Positions 36,141-43,988 of a stretch of 64,000 nucleotides of DNA are shown here, piece by piece. Under the pieces are notes generated by a model. The model was not told the DNA's origin. It saw nothing but the letters and a program-made list of their open reading frames with translations, and did no database searches. Location of the stretch: NCBI RefSeq assembly GCF_001592755.1, contig NZ_LUKF01000012.1, forward strand, positions 224,124-288,123, written 5' to 3'. Positions within the stretch are counted from its first letter, which is position 1; the number at the start of each line of letters is the position of its first letter. Origin of the DNA: Bdellovibrio bacteriovorus. GTDB taxonomy: Bacteria; Bdellovibrionota; Bdellovibrionia; Bdellovibrionales; Bdellovibrionaceae. The translations under genes and the position numbers were made by a program.

Positions 36141-36312
36141 GAAAATCGACGAACTTCATCGCAAAGCCTGCGAAGAAGGAAAAGACAGTTACATAGATCC
36201 TGAAACTGGATATTTGGTTTTCACCGAACTCTTTCACAAACGTCGCGGCCATTGCTGCAATTCAGGCTGCCGACACTGTCCTTATAAGAAAAAAGAAAAA
36301 ACGCCAAAGTAG
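36130..36312 (+). CDS. DUF5522-type small Cys-rich protein
   Basis: A 60-residue protein that starts inside the acetyltransferase gene. After TGYLVFTELFHKRRGHCC come the Cys residues of CCNSGCRHCPY, the pattern of the DUF5522 family, which probably bind a metal. Function is unknown. Translational coupling with the GNAT gene is likely. Confidence 0.75.
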   Translation: MEIKKIDELHRKACEEGKDSYIDPETGYLVFTELFHKRRGHCCNSGCRHCPYKKKEKTPK

Positions 36313-36454
36313 AAAACACGTTTTAAGTATTGGCAAAATAGGTGTGGGTTTTAGGTAACATAAAATCTATGAAACTTCCTTTGACAAAAACGCAACAGAG
36401 GTTGCAAAAAAAGTTTTCACAATCAATCAGAATACCCCACGGACATCCCCGACG

Positions 36455-36471
36455 TGTCGAAGAGTTCGACA
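36455..36471. promoter_or_regulatory. 7-3-7 palindrome upstream of the MotB-like gene
   Basis: TGTCGAA and TTCGACA flank GAG, about 95 bases before the start at 36565. It could be an operator for the three-gene unit. No clear promoter hexamers flank it. Confidence 0.4.
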
Positions 36472-36564
36472 TTTCTGAAAAAACAAAAACACAAGATTCT
36501 GTTTTTGAGGCATAGGACTTCTGTAAACCCCTGTTATCCTTGGTTGCAGGTGGGGTGCGTCTGT

Positions 36565-38211
36565 ATGTCTTTTAATTATAACAAGAATAAAGACCATAAT
36601 TCGCAAGACAGTTTCTGGACGTCGTATTCGGACTTGTTCTTGGGTTTAAGCACGATCTTTCTGTTGCTTTACGTGACGGCAAGTTTGCGTACGGGGACCG
36701 AAGGATTGCGAAATCAAATCGAAAATCAAAAGCTTTCCATGAAAGTGGAAGAGCTGGAGCATCAATTGAAGATGTATGAATCAGTCAAGAATGACTATCT
36801 GGCAAACCAGGCCACGAAGGACGAAGCGCAAGAGTATCAGGAGCTTATGGATAAGCTCACTCTCTTGCAAGAAGATGCTAAGTCGGAGAAAGACCGCTTA
36901 GTGCAAGAAGCTTTGGAAAACGAAAAGAAAGTCAAAGCTCTTAATAAGTACCAGCAAATGGTGCGCAACGTTCTTAACGCCAATAAAATGGCAAAATCTA
37001 AGATCATCAACCGTGATGACCTTATTAAAGAACAAGACGTGGAAATCGAAACTCAAGAAACAGAAATCGCCGACTTGAATCAGGATATTCAAGAAAAGAA
37101 GCAGCTTATTGCTCAAGGCGAGCTTAAAATCCGTCAGACTCAAGCCGTGTTGCAAAAGCGTGTGAACGATCTTCGTGCCGCTTATAAAATGAATAAACTC
37201 ACGAAGAACTTATTCGAACAAAAAATGGCGCAGGCTCGTGCGGAAAGCCAACAGAAAGTTCAGCAGCTTTCGCAAGTCAATGCGCAATATCAGTCTCAGC
37301 TTCAAGAGGCGACAACTCAGTTGGGGCAAGCTCAAGGAGAGCTGGCTAAAACGCAAGGTTTGTTAGCGAAAAAAGAGGGTGAAGTCGTGGGCCTCAGCGG
37401 GCAGCTAGCTGAAACCAAAGCTCAAGCGCAAGCACGTATGGCGGCGATGCAAGCAGGCTTTGCGAATGAAAAAGCTGGCATGGCGGCCGGATTCGCGAAC
37501 GAAAAAGCGCGTCTGCAAGCAGGGGTGGCTGCGGCTGAAGCTCGTGCTCAAGCCGAGCGATTGGCGGCAGCGCAAAGAGCGGCCGCACTTCAAGGTCAAT
37601 TGTCTGATACTCAAGGGCAGTTAGCCAAAGCCAAAGCTGAAATTGAAGCGCGTAAAATGGTGGCCGGAGAAATTCAAAGAGGATTTGCTAAAGCCGGTGT
37701 GAAAGCTGATATCGACATGCAAACCGGCGACGTGGTTTTGGATTTCGGTCAAGCGTACTTTGATAGCGACTCAGACCGCTTGAAAGCCGAGATGAAGGGT
37801 GTCCTTGAAAAAGCGATGCCGATTTATTCCAAATCTCTTTTTGGCAACCCAAGAGTTTCAGACAAAATTTCAGCTGTCGAGGTGATCGGTTTTGCGTCGC
37901 CAACTTATCAAGGACGTTTTATCGATCCGCAAAGTAGCAAGCCTGAAGATAAAGCGGCGATCAAGTACAACATGGACTTGAGTTACCGTCGTGCGAATTC
38001 CATTTTCAGTTACATGTTGGATCAACAGAATGTGTCCTTTGATCACCAAAAAGAACTTCTGGGCCTGATGAAAGTTTCTGGTCGAAGTTTCTTGGAAGTG
38101 ATGAAAGTACAAAATAGAAACGTCGCTTCCGCAGCCGAGTTCTGTAAGCAGAACGACTGTAAGAAAGCGCAACGTGTGATTATTCGTTTTAGCATGGATC
38201 AAAAGAAATAG
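36565..38211 (+). CDS. MotB/OmpA-like motor stator protein with long coiled coil
   Basis: A 548-residue protein. A short cytoplasmic N terminus leads into one transmembrane helix (about 17-40) whose SYSDLFLGLSTIF carries Asp23, matching the proton-binding Asp of MotB (YADFMTAMMAFF) and ZorB. A long coiled coil covers about 45-370, with an Ala/Gln-rich section containing repeated AGFANEKA. The C-terminal OmpA-like peptidoglycan-binding domain (about 377-548) has the LSYRRA helix at 472-477, but the usual GHTD loop reads GFAS. The ATG at 36565 has an AGGTGGGG ribosome site. A MotA-like gene follows after nine bases. This is one half of a putative ion-driven stator; it is not flagellar MotB. Confidence 0.85.
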   Translation: MSFNYNKNKDHNSQDSFWTSYSDLFLGLSTIFLLLYVTASLRTGTEGLRNQIENQKLSMKVEELEHQLKMYESVKNDYLANQATKDEAQEYQELMDKLTLLQEDAKSEKDRLVQEALENEKKVKALNKYQQMVRNVLNANKMAKSKIINRDDLIKEQDVEIETQETEIADLNQDIQEKKQLIAQGELKIRQTQAVLQKRVNDLRAAYKMNKLTKNLFEQKMAQARAESQQKVQQLSQVNAQYQSQLQEATTQLGQAQGELAKTQGLLAKKEGEVVGLSGQLAETKAQAQARMAAMQAGFANEKAGMAAGFANEKARLQAGVAAAEARAQAERLAAAQRAAALQGQLSDTQGQLAKAKAEIEARKMVAGEIQRGFAKAGVKADIDMQTGDVVLDFGQAYFDSDSDRLKAEMKGVLEKAMPIYSKSLFGNPRVSDKISAVEVIGFASPTYQGRFIDPQSSKPEDKAAIKYNMDLSYRRANSIFSYMLDQQNVSFDHQKELLGLMKVSGRSFLEVMKVQNRNVASAAEFCKQNDCKKAQRVIIRFSMDQKK

Positions 38212-38220
38212 GGGTGGGTT

Positions 38221-39123
38221 GTGACGTCAAAAGCTTTAGCAGAATATTTTATTATATTTCTACCTTACGCGATGGGCGCGGTGTTCATGGTCGGCTTCTT
38301 TTTCAGAGCCATGATCTATTACACGGTTCGCCGTCATGAGTGGTTTGCCAAAGAGTTCGAAAAACGCGTGAATCGTTTTATCGAAGGCGAAGTGCCGGGC
38401 AAAGCTCAGGGTGTTTCGTTTTATGTTCTTTCTAAAAAACTTTTAGAAAGAACATATTATGAAGTCTTTGAAATCCGCGATCGCATGAAGCGCCGTAAAC
38501 CCGATTCCATCATGGCGACAAGCGACCGCGTGTTTTTGGTTCGCCAGGGCTGTGCATGGCTGGTGAAAGACATTCTTAAACAAGTGAAGTTCTTAAAGTG
38601 GAGTGAGGGAAATCCTAAACTCTTGAATATCACGAAAGCGACTTTGCAACATAATCCTTGTTTCAATCGTGTGTTTGGTGTGATCCCGATGGTTGGACTC
38701 AATGACTTGATTTCCATCCTGCCGGGGCTTTTCGTTGTCGGTGGTATCTTAGGAACCTTTATTGGTATCGCCGGAGGTCTTCAAGAATTAGGAACGATGA
38801 ATCTTCAGGATTTGGAAAGCACGAAGAACATCATGGACCGTTTCCTTCATGAGATCTCATTTGCGATGAAAACATCCATCGTGGGTATTATCTTCTCGCT
38901 TCTATCGCACGTGACAAACGTGATTCTTTCTCCAGAAAGATCCTATGTGTCTATGGTCGACCGTTTTGAAAGTGCTTTGGATTTGTTGTGGTACCGCAGT
39001 GACAACAACAACTTCCCTGATCATGAAAGACCTTTTGATGAACATCGTGATGCCGTTGAAGCTTTGGCCGAGGATGCTCTGAATAAAGAGATAGGAAAGG
39101 CAGCCATTGCCCGAGGTGCGTAA
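38221..39123 (+). CDS. MotA/TolQ/ExbB-like channel protein
   Basis: A 300-residue inner-membrane protein starting at GTG. It has an N-terminal helix (about 8-30), a cytoplasmic segment of about 130 residues and two closely spaced helices at about 162-187 (ISILPGLFVVGGILGTFIGIAGG) and 217-240 (MKTSIVGIIFSLLSHVTNV), the MotA/TolQ/ExbB channel pair. The C-terminal tail is only about 60 residues, far shorter than the long tail of ZorA. With the preceding MotB-like protein it should form a proton or sodium channel complex. The next gene starts on the base after its stop. Confidence 0.85.
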   Translation: MTSKALAEYFIIFLPYAMGAVFMVGFFFRAMIYYTVRRHEWFAKEFEKRVNRFIEGEVPGKAQGVSFYVLSKKLLERTYYEVFEIRDRMKRRKPDSIMATSDRVFLVRQGCAWLVKDILKQVKFLKWSEGNPKLLNITKATLQHNPCFNRVFGVIPMVGLNDLISILPGLFVVGGILGTFIGIAGGLQELGTMNLQDLESTKNIMDRFLHEISFAMKTSIVGIIFSLLSHVTNVILSPERSYVSMVDRFESALDLLWYRSDNNNFPDHERPFDEHRDAVEALAEDALNKEIGKAAIARGA

Positions 39124-41448
39124 TTGAATAAGTTTACTGTCACAATCCAAAGGAAGGATCAGGTGCTCAGCCGAGAGGTGAACAAAGACTCGTTCACCAT
39201 CGGCCGTTCTGTCGATTGTGATATCGCTTTAAACGATAATCACATCAGCCGTGTGCATCTTGTCGTCAATCGTCGTTGGAACCAAATTTGGATCGAAGAT
39301 AAAAATTCGTCCAACGGGACGTTTATTAACGGAACGAAGATTGTCCAAGGCACGCCTGTCAATGTCGTTGTGACCGACAAAGTCCAACTAGGCCGTTCTG
39401 AATACATTCTGACTTTCGATCTTAAGACGGATGAAGTGGAAGAACCACTGCCTCAGGAAGAGCCTGTTCCCGAAGAGGAACCGGTTCTTCCGGATACAGT
39501 GGCGATGCCACCACCCAACACTCCGCATTTCCAAGCCGAAAAAATCCTGCATGAAGCAAAACGCAAAGCCGCGCAGATTATTTTAGAAGGTGAAACCCAA
39601 GCTGAAAAACGTGTTCAGGCCATTTATCAAAAGGCGCGCGAGGCGCAATCTCAGGCGGAATACTTTTATCAAACGCGCATGGCAGAGGCTCATAAAGAAG
39701 CGGATGCCATTCTTTCTGATTTCCAATCTCAAGGACGTCAACTGTTGACCGAAGCTCGCAAGATGGCTCAAGAACTGCGAGAAGAAGTTGATATGTACGT
39801 GCAGTCTTTAAAAGACAAAGCCAAAGTCGATTCTGAAGACATTGTCTCAGAAGCGACGCTGGCGGCAGAAAAAATGAAAAGCGAGGCTTTAGAAAGTGGT
39901 CGCTTAGCGGCGCAGACCGAAGCGGACAGTATGCTGCGGGGAGCTCGTGAAGAAGCGCAACGCATATTGGAATTTTCTCAACTGCAAACGGCAGAAGCGC
40001 AGGAAAAATTGCGTTTAGATAAAGAAGCCTTGGAAGTTCTTGCTAAAAATCTGCAAGAAACTGAAGAAAAGCTTCGAACGGCACAGTCCACTTTGACAGA
40101 AACGGATCAGCGCAACGCCGAGCTGACAGAAAAAAATCAGCTGGAAGAAGAACGCGCCGAAGCTCTTTTGAAGAGCGAAGCTTTGCGCTTAAAAGAATTG
40201 CATGACAGTGAAGAACTGCGTCTTAAGAATTTGCTTGAAAGTGAAACGGCGCGATTAACGAACTTGCGCGAAACCGAAGACGCGCGCTTAAAAGAAATTG
40301 TCAGTAAAGAAGATCAGCGCATTAAAGAGCTTCTATTAAAAGAAGAAACTCGCGTGAAAGAGCTTCTGACTTTGGAAGACTCAAAGCTCAAGGAGCTTCG
40401 TTTAGCGCAAGAGATGTTCACCCAACAAAACACCAAGCTTGAAGAGTCCATCAAAAACCTTCAAGAAAAGCAGGCGCATCTTAGCATGGACGTCCGTGAC
40501 ATCGAAGCGAAGAAAGCCCACTTGTTTAAGGAATACGACGCGCAGAAGATCTTCCTGAATGAAAAACTGGAAAAAGAAAAATCGCAGATGGTGAAAACGG
40601 AAGAAGAGCGCCTTGAAGAAATGCGTCTAGAAATGTCTAAGCGCCTTCAAAAAATGGAGCAAGATCTTCTGACCGACGTGATTCAGAAGAAAGCCTCTTT
40701 AATTAAAGAAATCCATGCCGCCGTTGAAAAAGAGATTGTGATGCTAATGGAGCCAGCTCAGTGGCGTAATATCTCTAATTCAGTAGAAAACCATATTAAA
40801 GAAGCCATCGAGGGCAAAGTGGCCTCGCTCGCACAATCGTCGACCGCATCCTCATCTAAACCGGTTGATTTGATGAAGAAACGTAAGTCAGAAAAAGTCC
40901 GCTGGGCGTCCATGGGGCTTGCCATGGGGGCGTTGGCTTATTTCGTCAGCCAAGTTGTTGTAGAGAAAGTTTCTTCGGATCAGGCCCCCATGCAAAGCCT
41001 TGTTGCTAAGGAGGCGAAGAAACGACAAGAGGATTTGGAAAAACGGAAATTCAATCCTCCGCAAGCCGAAGAAGTTAAAGACTCGTACACCGATGCCGTT
41101 ATTTATACGAGAAATTTTCCGGAAATTTACACCGACGAGCAGTTTCAACAAAAGTTTTATAAATCAGCAGCCCAGTATCTGTTGAAGACCTGGCGTGTAG
41201 ATGAAGATAAATCCATTCAAGTGATATCGACCGCGAACGCCTTGGTTAAAGAGCTCAATGACAAGCGCGCGAAAATTCATCCGGACTTTATTAAGGAAGG
41301 TATCGAGAAGATGCGCCAGCTTGAAAAAGACAGCCTGGTGCGCATGAAAGATATCTTGGGCTCTGAGGTGCGCGTAGAATCCTTCCGACGTTTTGAACGC
41401 AATTTCTATAAAGAAGAAGTGCAACGTCGTCGCATGGCGCAGCACTAA
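39124..41448 (+). CDS. FHA-domain coiled-coil membrane protein coupled to MotA/MotB-like pair
   Basis: A 774-residue protein starting at TTG directly after the previous stop. An N-terminal FHA domain has the phosphothreonine-binding residues GRS (27-29), SRVH (42-45) and SSNGTFING (62-70). A Pro/Glu-rich linker (about 105-135) is followed by a very long coiled coil to about 580 that includes seven 11-residue repeats at 348-424. One transmembrane helix lies near 592-612 (WASMGLAMGALAYFVSQVVV), and a 160-residue C-terminal domain should lie in the periplasm. It would read a phosphorylated partner in the cytoplasm and pass it to, or receive it from, the stator pair. I know of no named family with this layout. 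Confidence 0.82.
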   Translation: MNKFTVTIQRKDQVLSREVNKDSFTIGRSVDCDIALNDNHISRVHLVVNRRWNQIWIEDKNSSNGTFINGTKIVQGTPVNVVVTDKVQLGRSEYILTFDLKTDEVEEPLPQEEPVPEEEPVLPDTVAMPPPNTPHFQAEKILHEAKRKAAQIILEGETQAEKRVQAIYQKAREAQSQAEYFYQTRMAEAHKEADAILSDFQSQGRQLLTEARKMAQELREEVDMYVQSLKDKAKVDSEDIVSEATLAAEKMKSEALESGRLAAQTEADSMLRGAREEAQRILEFSQLQTAEAQEKLRLDKEALEVLAKNLQETEEKLRTAQSTLTETDQRNAELTEKNQLEEERAEALLKSEALRLKELHDSEELRLKNLLESETARLTNLRETEDARLKEIVSKEDQRIKELLLKEETRVKELLTLEDSKLKELRLAQEMFTQQNTKLEESIKNLQEKQAHLSMDVRDIEAKKAHLFKEYDAQKIFLNEKLEKEKSQMVKTEEERLEEMRLEMSKRLQKMEQDLLTDVIQKKASLIKEIHAAVEKEIVMLMEPAQWRNISNSVENHIKEAIEGKVASLAQSSTASSSKPVDLMKKRKSEKVRWASMGLAMGALAYFVSQVVVEKVSSDQAPMQSLVAKEAKKRQEDLEKRKFNPPQAEEVKDSYTDAVIYTRNFPEIYTDEQFQQKFYKSAAQYLLKTWRVDEDKSIQVISTANALVKELNDKRAKIHPDFIKEGIEKMRQLEKDSLVRMKDILGSEVRVESFRRFERNFYKEEVQRRRMAQH
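40165..40395 (+). repeat. seven 33-bp (11-residue) coding repeats in the FHA protein
   Basis: Residues 348-424 are seven consecutive 11-residue units of the type LLxSExxRLKE, for example LLKSEALRLKE, LHDSEELRLKN and LLESETARLTN. This is the hendecad pattern of a right-handed or straight coiled coil. The DNA units have diverged at synonymous sites, so the repeat is old. Confidence 0.85.
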
Positions 41449-41735
41449 TCATTAAAAAATTCATCTTTTGGAATATCGGGAAGTTCAATGATACCACGGC
41501 TTCCAAAGCGCGTGGTCATCGCCATCGTCACTCGGCGCAGACCCTCGATATTGCGGCCATTTTTTCCTAGCAGCACTCCGTAATCGTCGGGATGACACTC
41601 CACCTTATAAACTGTGGTTCTGCTGCCAGCCGTATAAGTGACGTTTACATCGCTTTCGTTCGTCAGCATGGTTCTTAAAATTGAAAGAATGATGTCTTTG
41701 ACTTCGTCTCGGAAAGGGCGCATTTGTTGGTCCAT
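41445..41735 (-). CDS. KH-domain RNA-binding protein
   Basis: A 96-residue protein with a type II KH domain; the GVLLGKNGRNIEGLRRVTMAM segment contains the GxxG-type loop (GKNG) that contacts RNA. It resembles the small KhpA/YlqC proteins but is a little longer. The ATG at 41735 is preferred over a start at 41849 because the extra 38 residues are not KH-like. It overlaps the convergent FHA gene by four bases at the stop codons. Confidence 0.82.
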   Translation of the reverse strand: MDQQMRPFRDEVKDIILSILRTMLTNESDVNVTYTAGSRTTVYKVECHPDDYGVLLGKNGRNIEGLRRVTMAMTTRFGSRGIIELPDIPKDEFFND

Positions 41736-41859
41736 TTTACTTACCTGCCGTACTAAAATTGCTTCCTCAAAATCGGGAGGCGCAGAAGAAAAACAAAGGC
41801 TAGTTTTGTGCAACCCTCTTATCAACATGTGTTTTGGCACGACCTTCACTCGACCAATG

Positions 41860-41893
41860 ACGGTATAAGAACACCACTGGTAGAATTATACCG
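41860..41893. promoter_or_regulatory. inverted-repeat operator candidate upstream of the HTH gene
   Basis: CGGTATAA (41861-41868) and TTATACCG (41886-41893) are perfect 8-base inverted arms. The left part, ACGGTATAAGAACACCACT, recurs upstream of the chemoreceptor gene at 42194. Distance to the HTH start is about 20 bases, which suits autoregulation. Confidence 0.6.
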
Positions 41894-41912
41894 TATATAT
41901 AAACTTGATTAG

Positions 41913-42137
41913 GTGGCATCCATAGAGACAAAATATGAGAAGCTGATGGTCCGAATTGCGGTGAATATAAAAAGAATCCGCAAGAACAAGGGCCTATCCC
42001 AGCGAAACATGGAGGATTTCGGCTTCGATCTCCGCAACTATCAAAGGTTGGAGGCGGGGAATCACTCGCCTAGTCTCTACACACTTCATAAACTCGCCTT
42101 GGCATTCAGGGTCGAGATCTCTGAATTTTTTGAGTAA
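41913..42137 (+). CDS. small XRE-type helix-turn-helix regulator
   Basis: A 74-residue protein that is essentially one lambda-repressor-like HTH domain: IKRIRKNKGLSQRNMEDFGFDLRNYQRLEAGNHSPSLYTLHKLALAF. A GTG at 41913 is used; an ATG at 41946 would give 63 residues and leave the HTH intact. It has no sensor domain. It lies between two copies of a shared motif, one before itself and one before the chemoreceptor, so it probably regulates both. DNA binding is inferred from the fold. Confidence 0.82.
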   Translation: MASIETKYEKLMVRIAVNIKRIRKNKGLSQRNMEDFGFDLRNYQRLEAGNHSPSLYTLHKLALAFRVEISEFFE

Positions 42138-42155
42138 ATTTTTAATTCGACTCTT

Positions 42156-42180
42156 TAGAACTTGAGGAACACTCCGATAA
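42156..42180 (+). promoter_or_regulatory. sigma28-like -10 box upstream of the chemoreceptor gene
   Basis: TCCGATAA (42173-42180) matches the GCCGATAA -10 box of flagellar sigma28 at seven of eight positions. A TAGAACTT segment lies nine bases upstream; the normal spacing is eleven, so the -35 match is doubtful. Confidence 0.35.
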
Positions 42181-42193
42181 CCCCAGCATGTTT

Positions 42194-42219
42194 ACGGTAT
42201 AAAAACACCACTAGGTGAA
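42194..42219. promoter_or_regulatory. second copy of the ACGGTATAA-ACACCACT motif, before the chemoreceptor gene
   Basis: ACGGTATAAAAACACCACTAGGTGAA differs from the copy at 41860-41885 at few positions. A degenerate right arm (TTTGACCGT) follows at the same distance as the perfect one upstream. It lies about 46 bases before the chemoreceptor start. Confidence 0.6.
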
Positions 42220-42265
42220 CTTTGACCGTCTTCGAAAACAATCAAACACATGCAGGGGATGAAGT

Positions 42266-43852
42266 ATGTTTGCGCGCTTTAGCTTGAAAGCCAAGATGAT
42301 ATTGGCTTTTGTCGGAATTTCGATGTTGTTATTATTAGTAGGTGGTATTGGCTGGCAATCCAATCGCACCGTCGTCGGTGTTTACAGTGTCATTGCCAAT
42401 CAGAATTTACCTAACGTGAACAGCATTGGTCGCATTCGTTACCGCGCTCAAGAGCTGAATCGCACGATCTTACGCGCCTCTTTGGCGAAAACTCCGCAAG
42501 AGGTTTCAAAGTGGCACGAGGAATTCAAGGAGTCCATCGTTCGCAACGACGAACTGACGAAAAAATATTTAGAAGTTCCTTTCCTTCCGAATGAGGAAGT
42601 CATCTTCGCCAAAGTAGATGCGGGCTGGAAGAAGTTCGTCGAGGGCGGCGAAAAGTTGATGGAGGCCGCACTGAAAGGTGATCAAGCCTCTGTGGATAGA
42701 ATCTTGGACGGTGAAATCCCGCAACTTCGTCGCAATCATGATGACGCTTTGTCAGAACTTTTGGTTTTCCACGAAGAAGCCGTGAAACAAGCCAAGATCA
42801 AAGCGGCGGAAGCCACTTCCCGTGGAGAAACTTTTGTCATCATTATTATCGCTGTTGGATTTTTGGCGGCGACATCCGTCGGTTATATTTTCGCGACCTC
42901 TCTTGCCAAATCTTTGACTCGTATCAGTGGTGAGATTTCAAACTCTGCAGATCAAACGTCAGCTTCAGGAACTCAGTTGTCAGCCGCTAGTCAGCAGTTG
43001 TCTTCAGGTTCTTCGGAGGCGGCGGCATCGCTTGAAGAAACTGTGGCTTCCATCGAAGAGCTTTCCAGCATGGTGAAGTTGAATGCGGATCATGCGAAAG
43101 AAGCCAATGCTTTGTCGCAGAAATCCAAAGATTCGGCTGAACATGGTGAAAGTGAAATCACAAAATTGATCGGCGCGATGGAAGAAATCGCGAAAGGCTC
43201 AAAACAGATTGAAGAAATCATTACGGTTATTGACGACATTGCTTTCCAAACAAATCTTCTGGCCTTGAATGCGGCGGTCGAAGCGGCTCGCGCGGGTGAG
43301 CAAGGAAAAGGCTTCGCGGTTGTTGCAGAAGCCGTCAGAAATCTGGCGCAAAGAAGTGCCGTAGCGGCGAAAGATATCACGACCTTGATTCAAGAAAACG
43401 TTTCTAAAAGTGAAAATGGGGCTCGTGTAGCAAGTCAAAGTGGATCGGTTCTTAAAGACATCGTCACTTCCGTCAAGAAAGTGGCGGATCTTAACAACGA
43501 GATTTCCGTGGCCAGCCAAGAGCAGGCAAGCGGTTTGGAACAGATTTCAAAAGCGATGAATCAATTGGATCAAGCAACTCAAGGAAATGCGGCTTCTTCA
43601 GAAGAAGTGGCGGCTTCCTCGGAAGAAATGTCAGCACAAGCTGTCTCTTTAGCAGACCTCGTGGTGGATCTTCGTACGTTGGTTCAAGGTGTGGGCTCGG
43701 CACAACGTGCGGCCCCCGCTTCCCAATCGAAAGCTCCTCTGGCTTTCAAACCTTCCATGAAAACAGCTATGGTGAAACGCAAAACCGAAATGGAAAGCGT
43801 GCTTCCTTTGGAAGACGGTGACCGTAAAGTTGGAAATGTAGCCGGCTTCTAA
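42266..43852 (+). CDS. methyl-accepting chemotaxis protein
   Basis: A 528-residue chemoreceptor. It has TM1 near 10-28, a periplasmic four-helix-bundle ligand domain to about residue 185, TM2 near 190-213 and a long cytoplasmic coiled coil. The conserved hairpin tip is EEIITVIDDIAFQTNLLALNAAVEAARAGEQGKGFAVVAEAVRNLA. No clear HAMP domain follows TM2. There is no C-terminal CheR-binding pentapeptide. The upstream motif shared with the adjacent HTH gene and a sigma28-like box suggest specific control. The ligand is unknown. Confidence 0.93.
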   Translation: MFARFSLKAKMILAFVGISMLLLLVGGIGWQSNRTVVGVYSVIANQNLPNVNSIGRIRYRAQELNRTILRASLAKTPQEVSKWHEEFKESIVRNDELTKKYLEVPFLPNEEVIFAKVDAGWKKFVEGGEKLMEAALKGDQASVDRILDGEIPQLRRNHDDALSELLVFHEEAVKQAKIKAAEATSRGETFVIIIIAVGFLAATSVGYIFATSLAKSLTRISGEISNSADQTSASGTQLSAASQQLSSGSSEAAASLEETVASIEELSSMVKLNADHAKEANALSQKSKDSAEHGESEITKLIGAMEEIAKGSKQIEEIITVIDDIAFQTNLLALNAAVEAARAGEQGKGFAVVAEAVRNLAQRSAVAAKDITTLIQENVSKSENGARVASQSGSVLKDIVTSVKKVADLNNEISVASQEQASGLEQISKAMNQLDQATQGNAASSEEVAASSEEMSAQAVSLADLVVDLRTLVQGVGSAQRAAPASQSKAPLAFKPSMKTAMVKRKTEMESVLPLEDGDRKVGNVAGF

Positions 43853-43868
43853 GTTATCAAATCCGTTT

Positions 43869-43905
43869 AAAGCTGGGCTGCAACCGAAAGACGCGGCCTA
43901 GCTTT
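43869..43905 (+). terminator. terminator-like hairpin after the chemoreceptor gene
   Basis: AAAGCTGGGCTGC pairs with GCGGCCTAGCTTT over 13 bases with two G-U pairs and an 11-base loop. T residues occur at the 3' edge. Confidence 0.5.
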
Positions 43906-43988
43906 TAGATTCATCTAGTCTCTAAGGCGAAAGTGCGCTAAATAAGATGGTTTTAGAACTATCTGTGACGCACGCTGTTGGAGGTTTT

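Noticed and set aside
36565..39123. Canonical Zorya defence system
   Set aside because: The ZorA/ZorB-like pair is present in spirit, but the MotA-like protein lacks the long tail and no ZorC, ZorD helicase or ZorE nuclease is encoded nearby.
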